Assembly (NCBI GenBank): GCA_037954665.1
Contig: JBBMOL010000090.1
Span: 1,116,001 to 1,180,000, forward strand
Length of the DNA: 64,000 bases
Direction: 5' to 3'
DNA from: Laguncularia racemosa
Taxonomy: Eukaryota > Streptophyta > Magnoliopsida > Myrtales > Combretaceae
Shown: positions 37,447 to 50,699 of the stretch, piece by piece
Layout: each line of letters starts with the position of its first letter
Position numbering within the stretch: position 1 is the stretch's first letter
Notes under the pieces: model-generated
What the model saw: only the letters and a program-made list of their open reading frames with translations
What the model was told of the DNA's origin: nothing
The model's database searches: none
Program-made: the position numbers and the translations under genes

Positions 37447-40400
37447 ACAGTCAAATTAAAAGGCTTTGCTGAAATATATCAAGTGGATGGAAAGGAATTT
37501 TCTGAAGAAATGTCTCACGCATAAACTAGGATAAGGACATCATATGCCAGTGAATCTTGGGCGTGCCTAAAACACACGCTTTGATCATTCAAGTTGTTAT
37601 CGTACGCAAATTTCTAAAGGTATATTAATATATTCTTCTTTGGCGATTCTTATGGGATTGTGTTCTGTGCTTGTTTGCATGCTTAGTTGAAGTTGCAAAG
37701 TCTTGAGATTCAGCCGACGGGTGCATGGTTTAGGGCTAGAATCCTTAGGCTATTCGTCATCGGTCCAAGTCTCGGGCCTTTCATATACATTTATTCAAGT
37801 AAATAAATATCGTAATATATCTATAATCATAATCTAGGAAAAAAAAACTAAAAAATGGTTAAAAATATAAATATAAAGGACTTAAAGTGACATACTTAAA
37901 ACATATAAAAAACTTAATCGAATTTTGATATAAATATTAGAACTTAAATGATTAATTAACTTAAGATATAAAAAATTTTAATTGAATTTTACTATAAATA
38001 TAGAGCGTTTTAGTACATTGATCTCTATTTAAAAAATGATTAATTGTTTTCTTTCATTTAATAATAAAATATACATTGCTAGGTAAAAAATATGGATCTT
38101 AAGGAGAAGTTCAAATGAGATGTGGGTCCTAAGATTGTGCTATTAATTTAGTATTCTTATTGGGTGATGTTTCAAAGATTACAACGCAGTTTGGAAATAA
38201 TAAAATCAATGGTTTTTAAATTGTTTTAACTTATCAATCAAATTTACACTTAACTAGATGAATTATATAAAATAATTGCACAAGTTTGGAAGCAAATGAT
38301 CTTAATGAATATTTTTCGTTTTATGCACTTGTCCATTTTGAATAATTTTATAGATAATAGTTTCATGAAAACAAAATTCCGACAACTTTATTTCATTTAT
38401 TTAATGTTACTTTATTCATTTTGACATTTGCTGCATGACCATTTTAGATCAAAGAACTTATTATTATTATTGATCAATTTTATTATTATTATTATTATTG
38501 ATCAATTTAACTGTATTTATAATATCATATATTAAAGTAAAACCATTTTTTAACCATCAACAGTTGCTTTTGGACTACTTGACCTCGGTGATTTGGTGAA
38601 AGTTAAAAAAGAATGTCTGATCACCTAATGCTAAACCATTTCTAATTTAATTTTTGTGTGTAAAATGAACTATAATGGTAAGACTGATTAAAAGAATGTA
38701 CGGAGTGGCTTGGGATTCAGCTACCACTTGGTAGGTTTGCTAAAACGACATATGAAAATTGTCAAGAACCTTTTATTACAAAGATTTCTATCTATGTCCT
38801 ACAAACCGCTATAATTATAAAAAGAATCGTTCAACGGATACTCAAGCACTTATTAAGGATTTAACGACAAACTGTGTATTAATAATTATACAATTTATGA
38901 AAGATAAATATATGAAAATATAATTTATTTAGTATTTTAATATGTGTTAAAATGAAACAAACCGTTTCCATATAAAGAAAACACAAATCTTTAATCTAAG
39001 ATCACGAACCTAATAATTTTGCACAGTGTCTCATTATCTTGGTCACTTGGTGACTCATATCTCTTCAGTCGATCTACTTTTTAACAATAAGTTAAAAAGA
39101 AAAAAAGAAAAGAACAAACCTAGAACAGTGATAATCCTTGACATCTCCTCTCCAGCATCGGCTTTTGCTTTAATATTATAAGAATAATATCCACAATAAC
39201 TCCAAAAGTTTAATATGAGTCTAATATTAATTCATATCATTGTAAATAAAATCATCCTATATGGTACTTAAGTTAGTTTTCCACATATTAATAATACTTT
39301 CCTTAACAAATAAAAATAAAACAACTATACCTTATCTTGAAGAATTATTTTGTAGTATTTGATTTATTTATCATTTGTATCGATTTGATTATGAAAAGAT
39401 TTAATGTTAGTAGATAAGGATAAGTCTCAATGTAAGAGATTTTCCTAATTATTGGAATTATCAAGAAGAGCTAAATATCCAAAAAGAACTCAATAAAATC
39501 AATTTTTAATTGAATATTACAACCTTCTAAACATAGTTATATGCAAATTTGAAGAAAAAGAGCTGAATCTTAATCTCATGACCGACACTCATAAGGGCAT
39601 TTTCATAATTTTAACAATAAATAGATTGATATTATATGTGGTAATAATGGTACTATACTCAACAATCTTTTGATGCTAAATTCATTATTATTAGATTTGG
39701 ATATTCTTTTGAAAGTAATTTACTATAGTATCTATATTTAACTTAATTACTTTTTTCTTAATATACAAGGGGAAAAAGAAGATATGCTCCTATATTTAAA
39801 GCCCTTTTAGGTTATTAATTTTTTTTTGTCAATTATTATTACAATAATGAGAAAGGAGAAAATTAAGTATGATTCATTCCATTAAAAGATTAGTCTTTAT
39901 ATTATTAAGTCATAACAGTCTTATTGGATTATTGATCTTTATAGATAAATTTGATCAAACAGATAAAACATAAAAGATATAATAGCAATTTTATTTATGA
40001 CTTCAGGTTTGCATGCTTCTAATCCTTTTTTAATTTATTGTTTATTTGGATAGTCTTGCTTATATAATTATTATTGCATTTTTATTTTATATTTCAAGTT
40101 TTTATCTAACATGTAAGTATGGCAAATAAAAATAAAAGTAACAAACATACAAGCAAGAATGTATGTTGCATAGAATGAGTAGATCTAACATAGTAAGCAA
40201 TAAAATTCGACGTGAAAATATTTTAGAAAGATTTAACCTCTAATTTGTATGTCATTTAATAAAAATTTTAACTGAAATATTTTATTAAATCGATTCATCT
40301 TTTATTTTCATCTAATTAATAATTATCTATTATATTTGTATTGTATTTCGATCAATAGTTTCAATTAATATGTCTTAAATGGATTTTAAGTTTGACCCAA

Positions 40401-40900
40401 AACCGATACATAACATAATGTTCTTACAAATAAATAGTTGGGTTTTATTAGAAATAATACATTGCTAGAGGTTTTTTTTTTTTTAATTTTAACTGGGTTT
40501 CCAGTTAGGAATGAAAAAAAAAAAAAAGAAACAAGGCCTCGAATGCAACTCAAGGTTGAAATCATGTTCTCAATCTCTCTCTCCTCGCGGAGCCAATCAA
40601 AACTAACATGGTTGAAAGCTAGGCAAGATGAGAGAAAAAGACTAACACCCAAAAAAAAAAAAATAATAGTAATAAAAGAGCATCTCCTCTCTGTATTTGT
40701 CATGTTCGCTGGTAGGGTGGGTGAGTTTTGCTGTGAATCAAAAATAAACTTGTCCAAACGTTTTCTAAGCACAAACTCTCTCTTACATAAACACCTTTGC
40801 TTCTCAAGCTCCATTAAGATAATATTTCATTTCCAATCTGTCAGAATTAATGATCTTTCCGTATATATATATTGTGTCCTCTTATCTTATCTTACACTTT
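37447..40900. other. Intergenic DNA upstream of the WNK gene
   Basis: AT-rich with no supported gene. Open frames at 40386-40917 on both strands run through poly-A/T tracts and a CT-rich stretch, and look like promoter or 5' leader sequence of the kinase gene rather than coding DNA. A TTATTATTATTGATCAATTT motif is duplicated near 38460-38510. Confidence 0.5.
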
Positions 40901-40909
40901 CCGAACTCC

Positions 40910-40918
40910 AAATATAAA
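40910..40918 (+). promoter_or_regulatory. Possible TATA element of the WNK gene
   Basis: AAATATAAA lies about 95 bases before the chosen start codon. A TA run at 40862-40872 is an alternative. The leader could also contain an upstream intron, so this is weak. Confidence 0.2.
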
Positions 40919-41012
40919 CAGTTACCATTTCAAAGAAAAAGCTTGAGGAAACACCCACACGATTTGAAAAAGGAGTAATAATAATAATTACTCAGAAATT
41001 TTAATTTGGAGA

Positions 41013-44000
41013 ATGAATGGTCTCACACTTCTAGACACAGATTACTCTGATTTTGTAGAAGTTGACCCAACTGGAAGATATGGAAGGGTGCTACTTAATC
41101 TTTTTTCTTTTTTTCTTTTTTTTTTGTTGTTTTAATTTTAACGCTTTTTTATTGACTTCTTTTTTTTTTTTCAATTTGATTTAATGACGGTTGTTCTTAC
41201 TTTTGTTGCAGTACAATGAAATTTTAGGAAAAGGAGCTGTAAAGACAGTGTATGATTATCCTACTCCTTAATCCTTAATTACCCATTTCCATATTTTGGT
41301 TAAAGTTGCGATCTTGTTGATTCCATTTCACAATAATTGGTTAAAGTTTCAACTTCTGGATCCAAAATGACTAATTTGAGACACCCATTAAGATGTTTTT
41401 ATTGAAGTTTGAAGCTTTTGTGGGTTTTTGTCAGATTCTGCATATGGGTTAGTAACGGATATGTTTAATATTTGGCTTGTTCAGATATAGAGCATTTGAT
41501 GAGTATCAAGGTATTGAGGTTGCTTGGAATCAAGTCAAGCTCTATGATTTCTTACAAAGTCCTGAAGATCTGGAGAGGCTTTACTGTGAAATCCATTTAC
41601 TTAAAACTCTAAAGCATAAGAACATCATGAAGTTCTACACTTCTTGGGTTGATACTGCTAATAGGAACATCAATTTTGTGACTGAAATGTTCACCTCTGG
41701 AACACTTAGACAGTAAGTATGTTGGAAGTTTTATTTATTTATTTATTTTTCTTTTTTGGAGTTTTTGTGCAATTATTGGGGTATTTTCTTTTTGTTAATG
41801 GTTTTCTTTTTTGGTTGTGTTTTGATGGTCATAGGTATAGATTGAAGCATAGGAAGGTTAATATTAGAGCAATAAAGCATTGGTGCAGACAGATCTTGAA
41901 AGGATTGCTTTATCTTCATAGCCATGACCCACCGATTATCCATAGAGACCTCAAGTGTGATAACATTTTTGTCAATGGAAACCAAGGAGAGTTGAAGATT
42001 GGCGATCTCGGGCTGGCGGCAATTCTTCGAAAATCTCATGCTGTGCATTGTGTCGGTATGTCTTATCGATCCAGCTGAAATTTCAAATGATGTAAAGGCT
42101 TTATTGGAAACTTAACCAATGATTTAGGCATGACATGTACTGGTTTATACAATTTGCAATCTTTGACTTTATTAAAGGCGATGACAGGATTTGCAAGCTG
42201 ATATGTTTGAGAATCTCTTGTTTTAGGGACGCCGGAGTTTATGGCTCCGGAAGTATATGAAGAGGCATATAATGAACTGGTTGATATCTACTCATTTGGA
42301 ATGTGCATACTCGAAATGGTCACTTTTGAATATCCCTATAGCGAGTGCACTCACCCGGCTCAGATCTATAAGAAAGTCATCTCTGTAAGAGAATGGTTTT
42401 GATGATATTTATGTTTAACTTCCTCAATCTGTTGTGCGATTTCTCAACATAAGGTTGAAGTTTGGTTGGCATGCTTTGTATCTCCAGGGAAAAAAGCCTG
42501 ATGCTTTGTATACAGTGAAGGATCCTGAAGTGCGGCAATTCATCGAAAAATGCTTGGCAACTGTATCTCTTCGGCTTTCTGCAAGAGAGCTTTTAGAAGA
42601 TCCTTTTCTTCAAATTGATGACTCTGAATCTGATTTGAGGTCAGTAGATTATGGAGAAGTCGATGGCCTAGGTCCGATTCTGAGGGAACCATACCGTCAT
42701 CCTAGTATTGACTCATACGCTACTGGCTACTGCAACGGTTTTGGTTATGTAGATCAAAATGACTGGAGTTATCATTCAACTGATGTGGAATTAAACGGGA
42801 TTGACCTTTTCGAGTACCATGAAGATGAACATCCCATTGATGTTGATATTTCTATCAAAGGGAAGAAAAGAGACGATGGCAGCATATATATGAGACTACG
42901 AATCATGGATAAAGATGGTAGGTCACTTCCTTTATACTAAATTGACTTTGGATCTTGATTATAAACCGAATTACTAAATTTGATATCGTTTTTGTGTAAT
43001 CATTTTCAGGCCACATCCGGAATATCCATTTCCCCTTTGACATTGAAAATGACAGAGCATTCAGTGTTGCTACCGAAATGGTTGAAGAATTGGATTTGAA
43101 CGACCAAGATGTGACGAGAATAGCAGATATGATCGATGGTGAAATTGCTTCCTTGGTTCCTGAATGGAGACCAGGGCTTGAGCTTGTAGATTCGCCTCGT
43201 GTTGCAAGCCAGAATTTCATTGGCAATTGTGTTTCCAACCATACCTCAAATGGTTCGCTAGTGGAATTTCTTAAAACCAATCTTCGCTCCAAAGGCTTTC
43301 AACTTCAAATACGTCATAACAGGAGTGCTTCGCATGGTAGGTTTGAGCAGGTCACTTACGAAGTTGATGAGACTGAGAATCAAGTTGGAGAAGGCACGAC
43401 GGTAGGATCAGACCAATCAGAGGGTTTACCATATCAGGAAAGATGGGATCATCATGAAAGCCGGGAGCTTAGCACGGTCGACTCTGATCATTTTCACACC
43501 GATGAAGAATATGAAAGTTTAGACCATCCAGCATGGGCAAATCTGATTCAGATGCAAAATTTGAAAATAAAGCTGCATTTCAGGGGCAGGATTCTGCTGA
43601 ACCGGTATCAAGCCCCTGTTCGTGCTCAACAAACCGTTCATGTGATCATGACATCTACGAGAGTGAAATCCAGCAGATGAGATGGCTCAAAGCAAAGCAT
43701 CAGCTGGAACTGAGAGAACTTAAAGACCACCAGTTCGAATTAACATCCAAATCTTTGGTCAGGGATGATGGGGAAACGAGTTGTGGGATTCCATCATCAT
43801 TCTCTGCTCGACCCCCGATAAGGAAAGGAAAAGATTTTAGATCAGATGGAAGTTTTTGCTTGTCCGAGGGCAGCCCCGGTTCTGGAACCCAAAGGGTGGC
43901 CGGAAGTCGTGCGGCAATACGTGACTCCCCTCGCACAGAAGCAGTGACTAATGCCAAGAAAATGCAGAGTGGATCCTTGTTACCAAATCTCCACAGGACT

Positions 44001-44033
44001 ACATCCTTACCTGTAGATGCTGTTCATATGTAG
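41013..44033 (+). CDS. WNK1: WNK serine/threonine protein kinase (WNK1-like), seven coding exons, apparent frameshift in the last
   Basis: Exons: 41013-41087, 41212-41249, 41485-41712, 41835-42055, 42227-42384, 42488-42917 and 43010 onward, all GT-AG with consistent phases. The start gives MNGLTLLDTDYSDFVEVDPT, like Arabidopsis WNK1. The kinase domain spans about residues 26-285. It has the WNK lysine in the glycine loop (K36 in GKGAVKTVY) with Asn in the usual VAIK position (EVAWNQVKL), HRDLKCDN (D152), DLG (D171) and GTPEFMAPE. An OSR1_C-like domain follows (about 355-436). WNKs are cytosolic kinases that in plants act in ion, vacuolar ATPase, circadian and flowering control. Frame 1 of exon 7 stops at 43680 (606 aa). 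The conserved end (ESEIQQMRWLKAKHQLELRE and terminal SLPVDAV) lies in another frame to 44033, implying a 1-base deletion near 43541. Without it the protein would be about 724 aa. An assembly error is possible. Confidence 0.9.
43537..43546 (+). other. Apparent 1-base deletion (frameshift) in WNK exon 7
   Basis: Upstream, DHPAWAN is read in one frame. Downstream, SDSDAKFENKAAFQ is read in the frame that reaches the family's conserved C-terminus. One missing base around GCAAATCTGATTC joins them. No intron of plausible size and base composition explains the shift. Confidence 0.75.
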
Positions 44034-44400
44034 ATGTTAAGGGTTTTTTCTTTTCTTTTTCTTTTTTTTTTTTCCTCAGCCAACTATATATGTTATAACG
44101 AAATGGAGGGAGGATCGAACCTAAAATCATATCTATGGAAGAGCAATGAGCAACGTTTATGTCGATTAGATTATAAGGCCTCGGGGATCGAGAAGGTTAT
44201 ACCATTCTTTTGTAAGTTACATATGCCTAGAAGAGACTCTGTAATTGTCAAATCCACCCTCTTTTTGCGGCCAAACGGTATCAAGATCTTTTCATTACGT
44301 CTGTTGTGGTCATTGAGCAAAAAGGAGGGAGATACAAAGCTTTCATTTTCCTGTAGTCCATCAATGGAAGCTGGATGTCATGAAATTCATTAGTGTCTCC
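44034..44400 (+). other. Probable 3' UTR of the WNK gene
   Basis: Follows the conserved TAG at 44031-44033. A T/C-rich tract near 44047-44077 comes first, then sequence of moderate GC. The 119-codon frame here has no domain and I treat it as chance. Confidence 0.45.
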
Positions 44401-44544
44401 ATCACAAATTTTCATCAGCCATTTATGTCCATTTCGAATTACATTCTATCTTAATGTAGGTGTCATTTTGCAACATTTTTTTATTTTTTAGGTGTTATAT
44501 TACATGATTGGAGAAGATACCGATCGAAATGAGAACACCTTTGG

Positions 44545-44550
44545 AATAAA
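44545..44550 (+). terminator. Possible polyadenylation signal
   Basis: AATAAA about 510 bases after the distal WNK stop codon. Plant signals are loose, so support is weak. Confidence 0.25.
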
Positions 44551-47008
44551 AGAAAACTACACTTACCTTTCATGTGTGATTCAGCCTTGATTAGTTTGAG
44601 CCATATGGTTAGGTTAGTATGTTCTACTGATACCAAATATTTATGGAAATAAAAAAGTAAATGAAAAAAAAAAAAGAAAGATATTCTTTTGTGATTGCCA
44701 GCTAATTTTGGTGGACTATTTGTCATTATCCTAAATAAGCTTTGCTGCATTATATCATTTATAATAATAATTAAGAGGGTTCATTAGCCGTTTTCATGAT
44801 GTTCCTAATTGGTATAAATTGAATCATTGATACTAATTGATTTAAATTACACAAGAATGAACATTATGAGGTGCTCCGGACCTAATAATTCTTTCTATCT
44901 ATATCCATCAAATGACTCATTGTATAGCAACTATTAGAAAATGAACATGACATTCAATGTTTAAAAAAGAAAAGAATGTTGTACTTTATATGTAAACAGC
45001 ATTAAAGAAAACATGTATTGGGTAAGATTGCTGTATTAAGAAAATCCTTTCACTATTTATCATGTTAGAAAGTATTTTATTAATATGAGTTATCTATACG
45101 TATTATAGATAAATCATTTTATTTAGATATCAAATAAATTTTTATTTTATTATTTAAAGTTAAAAAGGGAGGCGGGCTGAGGGTCCCATTTCATTAAATG
45201 GTGTGCATACTTATTACTTAGCTCTTTGTGGTTGGGCAAAGCAAAGTGTGATCTTGTAAACCTAGGTGGGTCCTCTTTGCAATCAATGATTGAATGGGAA
45301 ATGGAGATACATATACATGGGCTCTCAAGACAGTGTAAAGAATGGCCCACCATACCATTACAAGATTACTACTACATTTGCATGCATGTCAATGGTCAGG
45401 CATTTGTATGAATTTGGTCTTTGGCACATGTCTAGAGTTATGGTTCTATTTAAGTGGGCTGGTCCACATCTTCCTCCTTATTACGACTTTTTTTTAAGTG
45501 TTCGTGTGCGTTTTTATTACTTGTATCATAAAAAGATTTAATAATTATTATTGTATCACTATGACGATAACGAACTTTACTAATTGTAAAATAAATGATC
45601 TTTCCATTTCCATTTTCACTGGATCCATATTTCCACCGATTATAACATAATTAAATAGATTGGGTTAGTCGTATTGAATTGATAGGCTAAATGGGTTAAA
45701 CTCATCGTAGTTAGAAATAAAGATTTTTTTAATGATTTAATATAATAAATATTCTAATGTTTAGTCTTTAAAGGGAAATCAAACAAAACAAATTTTCTAT
45801 AATTTTAGAATGGTTTTTTTAAAAAAATACAGATTAATGGATTTAATAGGTTTAATAAATTAAGTGGATTGACAAACATGATTCTAACTGATTTATTATA
45901 TTAAGTAATTTACTTTTAAGTCGACGGTATTTCAATATACATTAAAGAGTGGATAGGGATATAAAGGACACCTTTAGCCAAACCAATCGCCATATGCAAT
46001 TATTACAACTATGATAGGTTTCTACCAAAAATGGCACTTTGAGGATAACAACGATGTTCCTTTTCATTTTTTGCACGGTGAGTGCACGGGAAGTGGCATC
46101 ACATCCTTATGTAATATCCCACTATTGGGACACCAAGGAGGAGGTTTCTTACGAAATCAATAGAGCATACGACGTATGATTTTGAGACCAACATTCCCTA
46201 TGAATGTTGAATAATTATCTCAATAATCATGACGAAATGATGAACTACAGTAATAATGGGTCAAAAGTACAATTTCACTAAAATACTAATAAAATATACT
46301 ACATGGTTTGAATGAATAAATCCTTATAGAATTATTTTTTTTTTTTTTATTAAACTAACTAGTTTCATGCATTTCTTACAACATGGGAGGATCGGGATCG
46401 TGGACTTCTGCATGAGTTTTTACTCTATGGAAATTATGTTTGGATATATTAGATGAAAATGATTGATGTTTTTAAAAAGAGAAAACTATTTCCCAAATCA
46501 TATAGTTAATCTCCGTTCCATATTATCATCATTTACATATAAAAATAGTTGTTTCATGATAATATTTAACTATTATGGAGCTTCAATATATAATTATTAT
46601 TAGAAAGTAAGAAAAATGCTTTTCGTGAAACAAGAAGCCACGCTTTTAATAAAACACAATTATCCAAAGATAGGTGTATTCTAAGAATCTAGATTCTGGT
46701 ATACATATTCTAAGATTGGTGTTGGACATAGAGAGGAAAGATTCCTACGGCCACTGCCCTGACTGAAAATTTTATAAAGTAACCTTACTGAAATTAATAT
46801 ATATTTTGAAATTTTGTTTATTTTCATTGTTTTCCAACAACCTTAAAGCTTAAAATTTGCAGCCTCAGCACTGATTAGAATACAACCCAAATAGCAATAC
46901 GAGAAGATGGTGTAACGTTGCAGGGTAAAGGCAAAGATAAACCCCAATACATGGGCAGAGTTTAGGACTGAATTGTGTGCTTGTTGCTGTTAAATAGTTA
47001 TTATCTCA

Positions 47009-47021
47009 CCCCCCCCCCCCC
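47009..47021. repeat. Poly-C run of 13
   Basis: Thirteen consecutive C, striking in such AT-rich DNA. On the other strand it is a G run. Confidence 0.95.
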
Positions 47022-47352
47022 AAGCTTCAAGTGAAAATTCAATATCAGCCATATGTCATTTGTAAAATTTAGTAATGGACAAAAATAAATAAGAATTTAT
47101 CATGTATAAAATTATTATGGATAATTACAAGTAACATAAGATATTGAATTTTTTTTTTTTTTCCTCGTTTTGGCCAGAGATTTGTTTGTCATTCAGTGGC
47201 AAATTGGACAGCTGTACCATTATTATGTTTTTTAAATTTGTATGAACTCCATGTGCAAGTTTCTACATCACACATGAATGTGCTGTTGGACAGCCAGGTT
47301 TGATGTTTGCCCTTCGCAAAAACACTACATTTGTTGGTTGGAGATAAAGATT

Positions 47353-47736
47353 AGCTCAACTTGTGTGACAATAAAGACCAATATGAACACCTTTTTGTTT
47401 TATATCCAAACTGAGACCAATTATGAATAAAGATATAAACATTACGAATAGATTTCAACATTATTTAGAAAATTTCCTCTCTCTTTCTCTATCCATATAT
47501 TTATATATATCTTTGTATAGAAACATCAATTTCATTCAAAGTTAATAAAGATTTACATATAATTAAACTCGATTCCCACATGTGTGAAAAAATTAAAAGA
47601 CTACGTTTGTTCAAATTAAGGAGTAGCTCAACTTGTGGGACAATTAAGACTAAATTATAAGAGTCCCTTCTTTGTTTTATGTCCAAAATTGAGACCACTT
47701 ATATGAGCCCTTTCTTTGTTTTATGTCCAAGTTGGA
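47353..47736. repeat. Dispersed local repeat, two copies plus a fragment
   Basis: AGCTCAACTTGTGTGACAAT (47353-47428) and AGCTCAACTTGTGGGACAAT (47624-47705) each continue through TTTGTTTTAT(A/G)TCCAAA to GAGACCA(A/C)TTAT. A third partial copy (CTTTGTTTTATGTCCAA) lies at about 47711-47736. Confidence 0.75.
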
Positions 47737-50310
47737 GAACAAAATACTAATTCAATCACGTAATTGGTTAATTATAATTATTATGCCTTCCTTGGAAATT
47801 TTAACTCCAGAAAAGATTATATTATTAGCAAAACTTGCATGTGAAAGATTGTCCCGATTACCAACATGAAAATGAAAAAAAAAAAAGAGTTGAAAATAGA
47901 TTATAGATATTGTAGACTTCAAGATAAAGTTTCTCTACCTTCATTTCACGTTCACAATTAATTTAGGCTTCTTTATTATTTTCTATTTTAAATGTGGCAG
48001 CATATGAATAACTAAAATTGATGGAGATAATGAAATAGGGAGAAGTTATATCTGTCCTTTTGATTTACTTTGGGAAGATTGTAAATATATTTTTAAATTT
48101 ATATAAATAGATATCAAATTTTTTAAATATGTATTAATTTTCCTTAACTTTTGAAAGCATATATATATATATATATACGTCTATATTATTACTATAGTTT
48201 TAAAATCGTTGATTATTTATGATTTTTTTAGTAGCGAATTAAGAGATATATATTTATTTTTAAAAATTATAGAAAATCGAATGCATACTTTATAAGATTT
48301 AAGAGTCCGCATGACAGGTCTAAGGGTCTTTAAGGAAGCTTTCTTTCGTAGTTAGCTTTGAAAACCTGAAAGGTGCGATCGAATATAACAAGTTTAGGAA
48401 GTAATCGAGACTCAAATTTCAAAGGAGGGCTAATACCAAATTATAACTTAAAAAAAAAAAGAAAAAGAAAAAAGAAAGCTAAAACGTAACAATCTTTAGA
48501 AAAAGGAAAGAAAAAGAAAAAATAATAATAATTATAATACAACCGTTAAATTATTGATCAAGTATGGATATAGATATTTAAATTTTGAAAGTGTGGTTTC
48601 ATTGTTAAGTGCTTTTCATTAGTGTGTCGGTATGTTTTGGTTTGGTAGTAGATGGATTTGCATGGCTGTTATGTTTACTTTTGTTGAATGAAAATTCCTT
48701 GGTTTTCATCAAAAAAATTGTATTCCCATCTCGCATAATTTTTAAAAGTACGTACAAATAATCTTTACTATCATTAAAAGGATTATAAGTAGTAATAAGT
48801 TTTAGGTTTTAATCATGATTTGAGGATTATATGATATTTTTTAAAAATATGGAGAAATGAAGTTAGATTTTAAAGTTTAAAGAGTTATTAGTACTAGATC
48901 GCTACTAATTTATGAGATGTCAATTTGGAAAAGAAAAAAAGAAAAAAAAGGGAGAGCTTTGCTGGGTCATCATGGATAAGCACCATGCTATCAAAAGAAG
49001 ATGGTGGAATAGTAGGATTAGGATTGAATCTGAAAAGCTTTTTGCTCTTTTGGAGTGCTTTCATGACATTATGATTGTGATACAAAGGTCTTATACAGCT
49101 AAGTAAAGAATTATTTTTACAGATTCGACCTCGTGTAATCGGATTATTTCTTTATTTTTATGTTGAGAAAGCGAGTATATATCTTATAAAAATAAATGAA
49201 TAATTTCTTTTCTCTTCTCGGGTCAAAGGGTGACATTAAAGTTAAGACCTTTGTACAACAACATCAAATTCTATTGGATGACTTTTGTGCCTGTCGAATG
49301 GACACTTTCCTAGACCAAAATTCTCCCTTTGAATTTCAAACCCTTACGATGGAGATGGGTAAACATCATTGAAAGTACTATGGGCGTTTAATAGTTATTA
49401 TATATATATATTTATACGACCAATTCCAAGCTTGGCCATTTTATTGTTTTGCTTCCGGTTCATATTGATCGATTCTACAAATCGAAATCATAAAACCGCT
49501 GGTTTGATTATTCACCAATATATAAAGGATTGATCCTAATCTAATTTAGCAAGGTTCTAAGTATGGCTAGTTAGACCAAAAATGATGTTTTAATCACTTC
49601 AAAGTTATTAGACAAAAATGCAAGTATTTTATTTAACTCTAAGATATGAGTGATGTTATCTTTAATTTACTTTTTACCCTTTTTTGATATGTTTCTCTAA
49701 ATTCTCGGAGCATATCCATTTATCCTTAAAATGCCTTTGTTTGCAAAATCTAGATGTTGGTTTCATTGTACTTTTTGGGCTAACTTACATAACATAGGAT
49801 AATGGCGAGTCGAAATTAAAAGTCGATTTTGTAAATAACTACCGGCTATTCATTTAGTAAAAGTACATAAAAAGAAATTTTCAGAGTCATATCCACTAAT
49901 CTTTTATGAAATAAAGAGTCTTTTTTCCGGCCACTTATGAAATACATAGTTGGTGTTTAAAAATTGAATATTTCTTATTGAGTTAACAAAACTTTATGGA
50001 GTACTCATTAATAAAATCTAGTTATAAATTGTATTATAAAAATAAATATCAAATACTTGTACTTCGCTTGGACACCTTTCATACTCAAAACACCACTCTA
50101 GGGGTGTAAGCTAGTTGGATACAAAGGATGCTAAGATCTGACCAAACCGATAAGATGGCAATGAGGCATTTTCAAATGAATATTAGGATAAGTTTCAGCT
50201 TTAAAATCACTATCTTAGAGTGTTTAGATAGGTAAGGGGCATAAATACCCCTACCCATCAAACAAATGATATTATTCAAATAAACTTATGAAATCATTAA
50301 CAATAGGAAA

Positions 50311-50696
50311 AGTTATCATTTCACTAATTCGTGTAAAAAAAAAAAGAATATTTACATATTTTAGTGAAATATTTATTATTTTATTGGCTTTGTTCTTTGC
50401 AAATTATATATATTCTTATTAATATAGTTCAATACATATTAAAGAATCCTATTGGGTTTCAACTAGGGAGAGTTAAGTGAGGGGAAAAATACTGACACTA
50501 AAAGTTAATATTTCACTAATTCATGTATTAAAAAAAATATATATTTACATATTTTAATAAAACATTTATTATCCTGTTGGCTTTGTTCTTTGCAAATTAT
50601 ATATATTCTTATCAATATAGTTCAATACACATTAAAGAATCCTATTAGGTTTAAATTGGGGAGAGTTAAGTGAGGGGGAAAATACTGACACTAGAA
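50311..50696. repeat. Tandem duplication, unit about 190 bp
   Basis: The unit from 50311 (ATCATTTCACTAATTCGTGT) recurs from 50502 (AATATTTCACTAATTCATGT). Both continue through GGCTTTGTTCTTTGCAAATT and end GTTAAGTGAGGGG...ACTGACACTA. Copies differ by point changes and small gaps. Confidence 0.85.
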
Positions 50697-50699
50697 CTC

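Larger units (their letters stand above)
44551..50310. other. AT-rich intergenic DNA
   Basis: No supported gene. 45160-45480 is GC-richer and may be unique sequence, but its open frames on both strands have no domain. 45650-45900 has hAT-MITE-like phrases. Microsatellites (AT)n occur near 48155-48178 and 49400. Short repeats at 47.0-47.7 kb are listed separately. Confidence 0.5.

Noticed and set aside
36744..37454. 8-bp target duplication for the hAT-like MITE at 36752
   Set aside because: The flanking 8-mers (ATCAATAG and ACAGTCAA) do not match, so the duplication was not claimed.
40386..40917. Overlapping open frames on both strands upstream of the WNK gene
   Set aside because: They run through poly-A/T and CT-rich tracts, have no domain, and sit where the promoter and leader are expected.
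43401..43530. An intron that would explain the WNK frame change (donor-like GTAGGATC to acceptor-like ATCCAG)
   Set aside because: The stretch has exon-like base composition and an unbroken acidic reading frame with phrases typical of the family, unlike the AT-rich introns of this gene.
44108..44124. tRNA B-box-like GGTTCGATCC on the minus strand
   Set aside because: The flanking bases cannot form a T-arm stem and no A-box or acceptor stem is present.
44034..44393. 119-codon frame right after the WNK stop
   Set aside because: Low-complexity Phe-rich start, no domain, and it lies in the probable 3' UTR.
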